A DNA stretch of 64,000 nt from Mycolicibacterium insubricum (GTDB taxonomy: Bacteria > Actinomycetota > Actinomycetes > Mycobacteriales > Mycobacteriaceae). The DNA lies in the NCBI RefSeq assembly GCF_010731615.1, contig NZ_AP022618.1, positions 3,782,001-3,846,000 of the forward strand, read 5' to 3'. The translations under genes and the position numbers were made by a program. Shown here piece by piece: positions 16,730 to 24,837 of the stretch (position 1 is its first letter; each line of letters begins with the position of its first letter). The notes beneath the pieces were generated by a model, which was not told where the DNA came from, made no database searches, and was given only the letters and a program-made list of their open reading frames with translations.

Positions 16730-18146
16730 GGCTCTCCTTCAACACACGACGCAACACCTTGCCCGAGGGCAGGCGCGGGATTTCGGAAACGAAGACGATT
16801 TCGGCGGGCCGCTTGTAGGACGCCAGCCGCGCGGCCACCAGGTCTTGCAGTTCACCGGCGCTGACGTCTGCGCCGGGAAGTGTGGCAACCGCGGCGATCA
16901 CCTGTTCCTGGCCGGTCAGCGCCGGACCGTCGGTGTCCGCGACCGGCACCGGCGCGCCGAACACCGCGCAGTCGGCCACCGCGGGGTGGGCGTGCAGCAC
17001 CGACTCCACCTCGGCCGGGGCGACCTGGAAGCCGCGGACCTTGATCATCTCCCGGGTGCGGTCGGTGATGCGCAACCAGCCGTCGGCGTCGAGTACCCCG
17101 ATGTCGCCGGTGCGGTACCAGCCGTCGACGATCACCTCGGCGGTGGCCTCGGCGGGCAGATAGCCGGCCATCAACGAATCCGCTCGGGCCCAGATCTCCC
17201 CAGGGACACCGGGTTGGACCTCGGCGCCGGTTTCGGTGGACCGGATGCGCAGCGCCACCCCCGGCGCGGCGCGTCCGACGGTGTCCAGGCGCCCGCTGCC
17301 GAGTTCGTTGCAGGCCAGCACGGGCAACTCGGTGGCACCGTAGCCGGTCATCCAGGTGACGCCGGTGCGCGCGGTGACGGCCTCGGCGACCGCGGGGGTG
17401 ATCGGGGTGGCGCACCACATGATGTAACGCAGCGAGGACAGGTCGTAGCGTTCCAGATCCGGGTGGGCGGCGATCGCCAGCGCGATGGGGGCCACCGCCA
17501 TCTCCACGGTGATCCGGTCGGCGGCGATGCCGGCCAGCAGCTCGTCGACGTCGAACCGGCGACGCAGCCGCACCCAGCCGCCCGCGTCCAGCATGGCGGC
17601 GATGTTGAGCAGCCCCAGGATGTGCGACGGCGGCGTGACCACCTGCATCCGGTCGGCCGCCTGCAGACCCAGGACGGTGCGCCAGTGCTCGACGCCGGCG
17701 GCGAACGACCGGTGGGTGTGCCGGACCGCCTTGGGGGTTCCGGTGGTGCCCGAGCTGAACACCAGCACGGCCTCGGCATCGGGATCGGCGGCGAAGGGGG
17801 CGGGCCCGGCGACCGGGGTGATCGGTTCGTCGAGGTGGCGCATCGCCCTCAGCTCGGCCAGCGCCGGGTGGTCACCGACGGCGGCCACCGGTTCGGTCAG
17901 CGCCAGCGCGTGGGCCACCTCGCGGTGCTTCCAAGCCGGGCTGAGCAGCACGACGGCCGCCCCGGCCCGCCAGATCCCGTAGAGCGCCATCACGAACTCC
18001 GGCCGGTTCGACGACATCAGCGCGACCCGGTCGCCGGGGCGCACGCCGCGGTCGGCGAGTTCGGCGGCGAACCCGGCGATCAGACCGTCGAGCTCACCGC
18101 GACGGTACTGCCGCTCGGCGCCGGCGAGAACGACCGGGTCGGGCAT
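16707..18146 (-). CDS. Acyl-CoA synthetase (FadD-type AMP-binding ligase)
   Basis: A 479-residue member of the ANL superfamily that activates a carboxylic acid to its CoA thioester through an acyl-adenylate. Motifs in order: VFSSGTTGTPKAVRHTH (phosphate loop), MTGYGATELPV, WYRTGDIGVLDADGWL, DRTREMIKVRGFQVAPAEVE, and PSGKVLRRVLK with the C-terminal lysine. It is slightly shorter than the usual 500-550. The ATG at 18146 has AGGAGGACC just upstream; the frame is open further but without a start that fits. It heads the leftward operon fadD, short and long dehydrogenase, hydratase, and lies 46 bases from operator site C. Confidence 0.93.
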   Translation of the reverse strand: MPDPVVLAGAERQYRRGELDGLIAGFAAELADRGVRPGDRVALMSSNRPEFVMALYGIWRAGAAVVLLSPAWKHREVAHALALTEPVAAVGDHPALAELRAMRHLDEPITPVAGPAPFAADPDAEAVLVFSSGTTGTPKAVRHTHRSFAAGVEHWRTVLGLQAADRMQVVTPPSHILGLLNIAAMLDAGGWVRLRRRFDVDELLAGIAADRITVEMAVAPIALAIAAHPDLERYDLSSLRYIMWCATPITPAVAEAVTARTGVTWMTGYGATELPVLACNELGSGRLDTVGRAAPGVALRIRSTETGAEVQPGVPGEIWARADSLMAGYLPAEATAEVIVDGWYRTGDIGVLDADGWLRITDRTREMIKVRGFQVAPAEVESVLHAHPAVADCAVFGAPVPVADTDGPALTGQEQVIAAVATLPGADVSAGELQDLVAARLASYKRPAEIVFVSEIPRLPSGKVLRRVLKESHGCPTDR

Positions 18147-18192
18147 CGGTCCTCCTGGTCGGTGTGTGCCGGGGCGGCGGGAAACTCCGGAT

Positions 18193-18207
18193 GAGAATAC
18201 TATTCTC
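18193..18207. promoter_or_regulatory. Palindromic operator GAGAAT-n3-ATTCTC, site C
   Basis: GAGAATACTATTCTC is a perfect 6-3-6 palindrome in the divergent gap between fadD (start 18146) and the ferredoxin gene (start 18324). It shares both arms with sites A and B. A further half site TAGAATAC follows at 18215-18222. Possible -10 elements (TACTAT, TATTCT) overlap it. One bound repressor here could block both directions, tying acid activation to the ferredoxin that may serve the Rieske oxygenase. Confidence 0.75.
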
Positions 18208-18323
18208 GTTGGAGTAGAATACACGTACCATGGTGGTGGTCGCGCCGCCTGTGGCACCCGGGGTGGCACGTTCCCCGGGACTCGGCGCGACGCCGCCGAC
18301 AGCATGTCGAGAGGTGTGAATCC

Positions 18324-18638
18324 ATGACTTCACCGGCTTCGGGTGACACCGCGGTGGCGACCGGCCGACCCGAGGTGACCGTGCACCTCGACGGTCGAAC
18401 CGAGACCATTGCCGCGCAGCCGGGTGAGACCATCCTGGAATCCGCGCGCCGCGCGGGGCTGACGCCGCCGTTCTCCTGCGAGGCCGGCAACTGCGGCACC
18501 TGCATGGCGGTGCTGCGCGAGGGCACCGCGACCATGCGGGTCAACGATGCCCTGGACGACGACGAGGTCGAGGAGGGGTACGTACTGACCTGTCAGGGCG
18601 TCCCGGACTGCACCGTCGTCGTCGACTACGACTGCTGA
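18324..18638 (+). CDS. Plant-type [2Fe-2S] ferredoxin
   Basis: A 104-residue stand-alone ferredoxin of the fer2 type. The cluster ligands are in FSCEAGNCGTCMA (Cys-x4-Cys-x2-Cys) with the fourth Cys in YVLTCQGVP. The fold begins at VTVHLDGRTETIAAQPGETI. The same domain forms the C-terminus of KshB-type oxygenase reductases; here the flavin and NAD domains are missing, so the protein is an electron carrier only. It is transcribed alone from the site C region and is the obvious donor candidate for the Rieske oxygenase at 5427, but this pairing is inferred. Confidence 0.93.
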   Translation: MTSPASGDTAVATGRPEVTVHLDGRTETIAAQPGETILESARRAGLTPPFSCEAGNCGTCMAVLREGTATMRVNDALDDDEVEEGYVLTCQGVPDCTVVVDYDC

Positions 18639-18648
18639 CCGCGCCCGG

Positions 18649-19680
18649 TCAGCCGTGCTCGCCGAGCGCGGGCGCGCGCCGGTAGTCCGGTACGTACCCG
18701 TCCATCCCGATGCTGCACCGCACCTGCCGGTACGGCCCGGCCTGCACGACGGCCTCCGGCGTGGCGTCCAGCGCCTCGCCGAGCGTGCGCACCGCGGCCG
18801 CCGGGATCCCGCGCGGGCGCAGCCGCGTTTCCCAGTTCGCCGCCGTGTCGGTGGCCAGCACGGCCGAGACCGCGGCGATCACCGGATCGCGGTTCGCGGC
18901 CCGCTCGGCCATGGTGTCCCAGCCGGTCAGCCCGGTCTCCGCGCACAGCGACCGCCAGAATCCGTCGTGCGTGACGAACAGCGCCAGGTAGCCCTGGGCC
19001 GTCGGGAACAGTTGCGCCGGAACGTAGAACGGGTGCGCGCCGAACGGTCGGCGGGCCGGTACGACACCGTCGTCGAGGTACCCGGCGGCGTGATAGTTGA
19101 GCTGGGACAACATGACGTCGCGCATGCTGACGTCGACCTGCCCGCCGCGACCGGAGTAGATCTGGGCGACCAGCCCCAGCGCGGCGGTCAGCCCGGTGGA
19201 GTTGTCCACCGAGGTGTAGCCGGGCAGCGTGGGCGGCCCGGCGGGATCGCCGGTCATCGCCGCCACCCCGGTCAGCGCCTGGATCACGTAGTCGAACGCC
19301 GGGTCGTCACCGCCGTTGAGCCCGAATCCGGTCAGCGCCACCGCGACGATCGACTCGTTGTACTGCCGCAGCGCGTCGTAGGTGAGCCCGAGCTTGCGGA
19401 TGGCCGACGGCTTCAGGTTCACCAGCAGCGCATGGGATTCGGCCACCAGCTCCCCCAGCCGGTGCCGGCCCGCATCCGAGGCCAGGTCCAGAACGATGCT
19501 GCGCTTGCCGCGGTTGAGGCTGGCGAAGTAGGTGTCGGACACCTGGCGGGAGATGTCACCGGCGGGCGGCTCGATCTTGGTCACCTCGGCGCCGAGATCG
19601 GCCAGCATCAGGGTGGCGTACGGCCCGGCCAGCACGGCACCGACCTCAAGGATCTTGATGCCCGCGAGTGGTCCGGTCAC
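18649..19680 (-). CDS. Class III CoA-transferase (CaiB/BaiF family), second copy
   Basis: A 343-residue CoA-transferase, about 60 residues shorter than the one at 730-1944. The N-terminus LAGIKILEVGAVLAGPYA and ADLGAEVTKIEPP are typical, with the candidate catalytic Asp130 in AFDYVIQAL. It ends convergently 10 bases from the ferredoxin stop. The start GTG at 19680 is 4 bases after the stop of the LLM oxidoreductase gene, so the two form an operon. It may add or transfer CoA to a different intermediate from that handled by the first copy. Confidence 0.9.
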   Translation of the reverse strand: MTGPLAGIKILEVGAVLAGPYATLMLADLGAEVTKIEPPAGDISRQVSDTYFASLNRGKRSIVLDLASDAGRHRLGELVAESHALLVNLKPSAIRKLGLTYDALRQYNESIVAVALTGFGLNGGDDPAFDYVIQALTGVAAMTGDPAGPPTLPGYTSVDNSTGLTAALGLVAQIYSGRGGQVDVSMRDVMLSQLNYHAAGYLDDGVVPARRPFGAHPFYVPAQLFPTAQGYLALFVTHDGFWRSLCAETGLTGWDTMAERAANRDPVIAAVSAVLATDTAANWETRLRPRGIPAAAVRTLGEALDATPEAVVQAGPYRQVRCSIGMDGYVPDYRRAPALGEHG

Positions 19681-19684
19681 GGCC

Positions 19685-20641
19685 CTAGCGTAGTTGGGCG
19701 GCCAGTTCCGCGATCACCTCGCGGGTGCGGTACTTCGACGCGATGAGCTCATCGCGATTCTCCCCGATCGGCAGCAGCCGCACCGACAGATCCGTCACCC
19801 CGGCGTCGGCGAACTGCTTGAACCGCGCCAGGATCGCCTCCTCGTCACCGGCCGCGCACAGATCGCCGACGTTGCGGGCGTCGCCGCGATCGAGCAGCTT
19901 CTGATAATTGGGCGAGGTTTCGGCCTCTGCCAGGATCCGGTTGGCGCGGTCCTTGGCCTCGTCGATACGCGAGTTCTCGCACAGGCAGACCGGGATACCG
20001 GCGATGATCCGCGGCGCGGGGCGCCCGGCGTTCTCGGCGGCCTGGTTGATGCGCGGGGCGATGTGGTCGCCGATGGAGCGCTCGTCGGCCATCCACAGCA
20101 CGGTGCCGTCGGCGTACTCACCGGCCAGCCGCAGCATCACCGGGCCCAGGGCGGCCAGCAGCACCGGCGGGCGGACCTCGGCGCCGAGTGCGGTCGGGTT
20201 GTGCACGGTGAAGGTGCCGTTCTCGACGTCGACGGGCCCGGGTCCGGACATCGCGGCGTTGAGCACCTCCAGGTAGTCGCGGGTGTAGCCGGCCGGCTGC
20301 TCATACGGCAGGCCGAGCATGTCGCGGATGATCCAGTGGTGGGACGGCCCGACGCCCAGCGCCAGTCGCCCACCCGCACCGGCGTTGACCGAAAGTGCCT
20401 GGCGGGCAAGTGCGATCGGATGCTGTGCCTGCAGCGGGACGACGGCGGTGCCCAGCTCGATACGGCTGGTGCGGTTACCCATCAGGCTGACCATCGTCAG
20501 GCAGTCGAAGTCGTCGGGCACCTGCGGCATCCAAGCGCTGTCCAGGCCGGCCGCCTCGGCCCATTCGATGTCGGCGAGGAACTTGGCGACCTTGCGGTTC
20601 ATGTCCCCGCGCTCGGCACCGATCATCACACCCAGACGCAT
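19685..20641 (-). CDS. LLM-class F420-dependent oxidoreductase
   Basis: A 318-residue luciferase-like TIM-barrel protein, probably using coenzyme F420 as in most mycobacterial members. Recognisable pieces are MRLGVMIGAE at the start, the AVVPLQAQHPIALARQALSV strand and helix, GRLALGVGPSHHWI, and VLLAALGPVMLRLAGEYADG. It starts at ATG 20641 and is coupled to the CoA-transferase downstream. Divergent to it is the SDR gene; the gap holds a half operator. Hydride transfer to or from a ring carbonyl or alcohol is possible; FMN monooxygenase activity is the alternative for this family. Confidence 0.9.
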   Translation of the reverse strand: MRLGVMIGAERGDMNRKVAKFLADIEWAEAAGLDSAWMPQVPDDFDCLTMVSLMGNRTSRIELGTAVVPLQAQHPIALARQALSVNAGAGGRLALGVGPSHHWIIRDMLGLPYEQPAGYTRDYLEVLNAAMSGPGPVDVENGTFTVHNPTALGAEVRPPVLLAALGPVMLRLAGEYADGTVLWMADERSIGDHIAPRINQAAENAGRPAPRIIAGIPVCLCENSRIDEAKDRANRILAEAETSPNYQKLLDRGDARNVGDLCAAGDEEAILARFKQFADAGVTDLSVRLLPIGENRDELIASKYRTREVIAELAAQLR

Positions 20642-20739
20642 CTGCGACCCACTCCTTTGCCTCGCCCGGCGCAGCCGTCGTCAACCCGGCGGGCGGCGCC
20701 GGTGCACCCGCTCCCGGTGATAACGTACTTGCAGAAAAA

Positions 20740-20754
20740 GAGAATGCCAATACC
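20740..20754. promoter_or_regulatory. Half operator GAGAAT upstream of the SDR gene
   Basis: GAGAATGCCAATACC has one intact GAGAAT arm and a degenerate second arm compared with the cluster palindrome. It lies 49 bases upstream of the SDR start and 98 bases from the divergent LLM oxidoreductase start. It may be a weak site for the same regulator. Confidence 0.35.
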
Positions 20755-20803
20755 GCTGGATGCAAGCCTGCTTCTGGCGGCGTTTCGATTCCCGGGAGGC
20801 ACC

Positions 20804-21631
20804 ATGCCGTCGCTGCAGGACCGCACCATGATCATCTCCGGCGCCAGCCGCGGCATCGGCCTGGCGATCGGGCTGGCCGCCGCCCGCCAGGGCGCGAACG
20901 TGGTCCTGCTGGCCAAGACCGCCGAACCGCATCCCAAGCTGCCCGGCACCGTCTACACCGCCGCCGCCGAGATCGAGGCCGCCGGGGGCCGCGCCGCCGC
21001 CGTCGTCGGCGACGTCCGCAAGGAGGACGACGTGGCACGTGCGGTGGCGGTCGCCGTCGAGACCTTCGGCGGGGTGGACATCTGCGTCAACAACGCCAGC
21101 GCCATCTTCACCGCCCCCACCGAGGAACTGTCGGCCAAGCAGTTCGACCTGATGATGGACATCAACGTCCGCGGCACCTTCCTGCTGACCAAGGCCGCCA
21201 TTCCGCACCTACGCCGCTCGCCGAACGCCCACGTGCTGACGCTGTCGCCGCCGATGAACATGAATCCGTACTGGCTGGGCCTGCACCCGTCGTACACCCT
21301 GAGCAAGTACGGCATGACGCTGCTGGCGCTGGGCTGGGCCGCCGAGTACGCCGAGGTGCCGATCGCGTCGAACTGCCTGTGGCCGCAGACCTATATCGCC
21401 ACCGCCGCGGTGACCAACCTCGCCGCCGGCAACGACGACATGCTGGCCCGCTCCCGTCGGCCCGAGATCATGGGCGACGCGGCCGCCGCCATCCTGACCC
21501 GGCCCGCGGCCGAGGCCACCGGCAACTGCTACATCGACGCCGACGTGCTGACCGAGGCCGGGCGGACCGATCTGTCCGGCTACGGCGGCGGCGACAACCC
21601 CATCCTGGACCTGTTCCTGGACGCCGAATAG
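20804..21631 (+). CDS. Short-chain dehydrogenase/reductase (HSDL2-like)
   Basis: A 275-residue NAD(P)-dependent SDR. The cofactor loop is GASRGIG (residues 13-19), followed by NNAS near residue 97 and the catalytic YTLSK. The internal PPMNMNPYWLGLHPSYTLSK segment and the C-terminal GNCYIDADVLTEAG resemble hydroxysteroid dehydrogenase-like protein 2 and related sterol or fatty-acyl SDRs. The ATG at 20804 has GGGAGG upstream; the frame runs back far into the LLM gene but that part is antisense. In the pathway it would oxidise the 3-hydroxyacyl-CoA or a ring alcohol. Confidence 0.93.
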   Translation: MPSLQDRTMIISGASRGIGLAIGLAAARQGANVVLLAKTAEPHPKLPGTVYTAAAEIEAAGGRAAAVVGDVRKEDDVARAVAVAVETFGGVDICVNNASAIFTAPTEELSAKQFDLMMDINVRGTFLLTKAAIPHLRRSPNAHVLTLSPPMNMNPYWLGLHPSYTLSKYGMTLLALGWAAEYAEVPIASNCLWPQTYIATAAVTNLAAGNDDMLARSRRPEIMGDAAAAILTRPAAEATGNCYIDADVLTEAGRTDLSGYGGGDNPILDLFLDAE

Positions 21632-21653
21632 GCGAGTTCCCCCGACGGCAACG

Positions 21654-21672
21654 CCGAGAAAGCTATTCTCGG
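21654..21672. promoter_or_regulatory. Near-palindromic operator, site E, upstream of the second TetR gene
   Basis: CCGAGAAAGCTATTCTCGG has 8-base arms with one mismatch around a 3-base centre; its core GAGAAA-gct-ATTCTC differs from the other sites by one base. It lies 26 bases upstream of the TetR start at 21699, a position typical of autoregulation. This makes the adjacent TetR protein the stronger candidate for the regulator of all the sites. Confidence 0.65.
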
Positions 21673-21698
21673 TTCGTGCAAACGAGCAGGTGGTCGGC

Positions 21699-22340
21699 GT
21701 GGTGACCGATACGACGGCGCTCGCCGAGGACGTCCACACCGACGAGGTCGAGCGGATCCTGACCGCGGCCGTGCGGGTGATGGAGCGCGTCGCCCCGGCC
21801 GCACCGAAGGTCAGCGACATCATCGCCGAGGCCGGTACCTGCAACAAGACTTTCTACCGGCACTTCACCAGCAAGGACGACCTGATCCTGGCGGTGGTGC
21901 GCCGGGGCACCGCCAGGGTGGCCGCCGGGCTGGCGGCCGACATGTCCCGCGAGGCCCGCCCGGAAGACCAGGTGGCCACCTGGGTATCCGGACTGCTGGC
22001 CCAGATCACCGACCCGCGGCTGTTCACCCTGTGCCACGCCACCATGGCGCAGATGTCGGCGCCCGCGCAGAACCGGCTCAATCCCGACAGTGTCATCGGC
22101 CCCGAGGGCACCGACACGATGGCGATGGCGCCGCTGCGGGACCTGCTGTCAGCTCCGTTGCAGCAGATGGGCCGGCCCGATCCCGAACGCGACGCCGACG
22201 CGGTGTTCGACGTCACCATGGGGACCCTGCGCCGGCACATCGGCTCCGGGCACCGACCACCGGCCGCCGACGTCGAGCATCTGGTCGGGTTCTGCCTGGG
22301 CGGCATCGGGGTGGCGGTTCCCCAGCGTCGGGTCGACTAA
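21699..22340 (+). CDS. TetR-family transcriptional regulator, probably autoregulated
   Basis: A 213-residue regulator with an N-terminal helix-turn-helix domain: VERILTAAVRVMERVAPAAPKV, then DIIAEAGTCNKTFYRHFTSKDDLILAVVRR, the classic TetR recognition helix and FYRHFxSKxxL motif. The remainder is helical and carries the ligand pocket. GTG codons at 21690, 21699 and 21702 are all possible; GAGCAGG at 21684 best serves 21699. Operator site E directly upstream suggests it represses its own gene and, through the matching palindromes, the rest of the cluster. It marks the right border of the catabolic region. Confidence 0.88.
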   Translation: MVTDTTALAEDVHTDEVERILTAAVRVMERVAPAAPKVSDIIAEAGTCNKTFYRHFTSKDDLILAVVRRGTARVAAGLAADMSREARPEDQVATWVSGLLAQITDPRLFTLCHATMAQMSAPAQNRLNPDSVIGPEGTDTMAMAPLRDLLSAPLQQMGRPDPERDADAVFDVTMGTLRRHIGSGHRPPAADVEHLVGFCLGGIGVAVPQRRVD

Positions 22341-22386
22341 GTTAGCTCGGGAGGCAAACCCGCCGAAACCGAGAGAGCCCTGGCCG

Positions 22387-24831
22387 ATGCGAGTTGACGG
22401 ACGCGAGATCGCGGTCTCCGGCAAACTCCTGCCGCCGTGGAACCGTCGTACCAACGCGCTGATCCGACTGGCGCTGTCGGCGGCTCTCCTCGCCCTGATC
22501 ATCATCAGCTCGATGGTCACCCGCAACGACTGGGAGGCCCTGGAGAAATCCATCTCCGGCATCGTGGGGGTGCTCACCCCCACCCAGTCGAACCTGGTGT
22601 ACCTCGCCTACGGCGTCGCCATCCTGGCGCTGCCGTTCGTCATCCTGATATCGCTGATCGCCGGCCGGCAGTGGAAGCTGCTCGCCGCCTACGCCGCGGC
22701 CGGGCTTTTGGCCGTCCTGTCACTGTCGGTGAGCGGCAAGGGTTTCGCCGCGCCGCAGTGGCATTTCGACATGGACGACCGGCTGCACACCGTGCTCAGC
22801 CAATTCCTCGACGACCCGCGCTGGATCGCGCTGCTGGCCGCGGTGCTGACGGTTTCCGGGCCCTGGCTGCCGGCGCGTCTGCGACGCTGGTGGTGGACGC
22901 TGCTGCTGGCCTTCGTGCCGATCCACCTGGTGGTCAGTGCGATCGTGCCGGCCCGTTCGCTGCTGGGGCTGGCGGTCGGCTGGTTCATCGGCTCGCTGGT
23001 GGTGCTGGTGGTCGGCACCCCCGCGCTGGAGGTGCCGCTGGACAGCGCGGTGCGGGCGCTGGCCCGCCGGGGCCAGATAGTGACCGCGCTGACCGTCATC
23101 CGCCCGGCCGGCCCGGGCGCACTGGTGCTGCAGGCCACCGGCGTCCAGGGCTCGCTGACCGGCGCCCCGGCCGAAGCGGCCGACCCGGCTCCGGACGCGA
23201 ACCCGTCCACCCCCTGCCAACCGGTCCCCGGCGCGGCGCTGCTGGAACTCTACGGGCCCAACCAGCGCAGCGGCGGCCTGCTGCGCCAGTTCTGGCGCAA
23301 GATGCGGCTGCGCACCGACGAGAGCGCGCCGCTGCACGCGTCGATGCGCCGCGCCGTCGAGCACCGGGCTCTGATGTCGGTCGCCATCGGCGCCCTGGGG
23401 CTGGCCAACACCACCACCATCGCGCTCGCGGCCCTGGAACGCGGCTGGACCCTGTATGCCCGCACCCCGGCCCGCGGAACCGCCATCACCCGCAACGTGC
23501 CACCGGCGCGGGTCTGGCAGGCCCTGGCCGACCTGCACGCCGGCCAGATATCGCACGGCGATCTCCGGATGAGCGAACTGAGCGTTCTCGACGACGGGAA
23601 GGTGCAGTTCGGCGGGTTCGGCAAGGCCGAATTCGGCGCGACCGACATCGCGTTGCAGTCCGACATCGCCCAACTACTGGTGACCAGCACGGCGCTCTAC
23701 GGCGCCGAACCCGCGGTGTCCGCCGCCATCGAGGTGTACGGCCGTGACAGCGTGCTCGACGCCTCGCGCCGGCTGACCAAGGGGGCCATGCCGGTCCGGA
23801 TCAAGACCGCGGTGCCCAACGCCGGGGACCTGATCACCGCCGCGCGCGACGAGGTGAAGAAGCAGACCGGCGCCGCGGCGATCCAGACCGAGAACATCGC
23901 CCGGTTCACCCGCTCGCAGATCATCCAGCTGGTGCTGCTGGTGGCACTGGTGTACGTCGCCTACCCGTTCCTGTCCACGCTGCCGACCTTCTTCACCGAA
24001 CTGCGCACCGCCAACTGGTGGTGGGCGCTGCTGGGACTGGGTGTCTCGGCGTTGACCTACCTGGGTGCCGCACTGTCGCTGTGGGCGTGCGCCGACGGGC
24101 TGGTGAGCTACCGCAACCTGACGATCATGCAGGTGGCCAACACCTTCGCCGCCACCACCACGCCCGCCGGTGTCGGCGGCCTGGCGCTGAGCACCCGGTT
24201 CCTGCAGAAGGGCGGGCTCGGCGCGGTGCGCGCCACCACCACCGTCGCACTTCAGCAGACGGTGCAGGTGATCACGCATCTGGCGCTGCTGGTGGTGTTC
24301 AGCGTCGCGGCCGGAACCACGGCCGACCTGTCGCATTTTGTGCCGTCGGCGACGGTGCTGTACCTGATCGGCGGTGCCGCACTCGGTGCGTTCGGCACCT
24401 TCCTGTTCGTACCGAAGCTGCGCCGCTGGCTGGGCACCGCGCTGCGCCCCAAACTCAAGGAAGTGCTGGCCGATCTGGTCGACCTCGCCAAGGAACCGAA
24501 ACGTCTGGGGCTGATCGTGCTCGGCTGTGCGGCAACGACTCTCGGCGCGGCCCTGGCACTGTGGGCCAGCGTCGAGGCGTTCGGCGGCGACGTGTCGTTC
24601 GTGACGGTCACCGTGGTCACTATGATCGGCGGCACCCTGGCGTCGGCGGCGCCCACCCCTGGCGGCGTCGGTGCGGTGGAGGCCGCTCTGATCGGTGGGC
24701 TGGCTGCATTCGGCGTGCCGATGGCGGTGGCGGTGCCCGCGGTGCTGCTCTACCGGATCCTGACCTGTTGGCTGCCGGTATTCGTCGGCTGGCCGGTGAT
24801 GCGCTGGCTGACCCGCAACGACATGATTTGA
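22387..24831 (+). CDS. Large membrane protein: pseudokinase-like middle and LPG-synthase-type (YbhN) membrane domain
   Basis: An 814-residue integral membrane protein. The N-terminal 230 residues hold about six membrane helices. A cytoplasmic middle part (about 250-500) resembles a small kinase fold: HGDLRMSELSV at 390 and GGFGKAEFG at 409 sit where kinases have HGDxxxxN and DFG, but the Asn and Asp are replaced, so it is probably inactive. The C-terminal 300 residues match the lysylphosphatidylglycerol synthase membrane region (AATTTPAGVGGLALSTRFLQ and SAAPTPGGVGAVEAALIGGL). The lysyl-transfer domain of MprF is absent. A role in lipid flipping or polyprenyl-lipid handling is possible. The start at ATG 22387 is chosen because the longer frame overlaps the TetR gene. 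Confidence 0.85.
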   Translation: MRVDGREIAVSGKLLPPWNRRTNALIRLALSAALLALIIISSMVTRNDWEALEKSISGIVGVLTPTQSNLVYLAYGVAILALPFVILISLIAGRQWKLLAAYAAAGLLAVLSLSVSGKGFAAPQWHFDMDDRLHTVLSQFLDDPRWIALLAAVLTVSGPWLPARLRRWWWTLLLAFVPIHLVVSAIVPARSLLGLAVGWFIGSLVVLVVGTPALEVPLDSAVRALARRGQIVTALTVIRPAGPGALVLQATGVQGSLTGAPAEAADPAPDANPSTPCQPVPGAALLELYGPNQRSGGLLRQFWRKMRLRTDESAPLHASMRRAVEHRALMSVAIGALGLANTTTIALAALERGWTLYARTPARGTAITRNVPPARVWQALADLHAGQISHGDLRMSELSVLDDGKVQFGGFGKAEFGATDIALQSDIAQLLVTSTALYGAEPAVSAAIEVYGRDSVLDASRRLTKGAMPVRIKTAVPNAGDLITAARDEVKKQTGAAAIQTENIARFTRSQIIQLVLLVALVYVAYPFLSTLPTFFTELRTANWWWALLGLGVSALTYLGAALSLWACADGLVSYRNLTIMQVANTFAATTTPAGVGGLALSTRFLQKGGLGAVRATTTVALQQTVQVITHLALLVVFSVAAGTTADLSHFVPSATVLYLIGGAALGAFGTFLFVPKLRRWLGTALRPKLKEVLADLVDLAKEPKRLGLIVLGCAATTLGAALALWASVEAFGGDVSFVTVTVVTMIGGTLASAAPTPGGVGAVEAALIGGLAAFGVPMAVAVPAVLLYRILTCWLPVFVGWPVMRWLTRNDMI

Positions 24832-24837
24832 CCGCGA

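Noticed and set aside
1..22340. The left cluster as a copy of the cholesterol (KstR) regulon
   Set aside because: No kshA/B, hsaA-D or kstD genes are visible and the recurring palindrome differs from the KstR operator as I know it.
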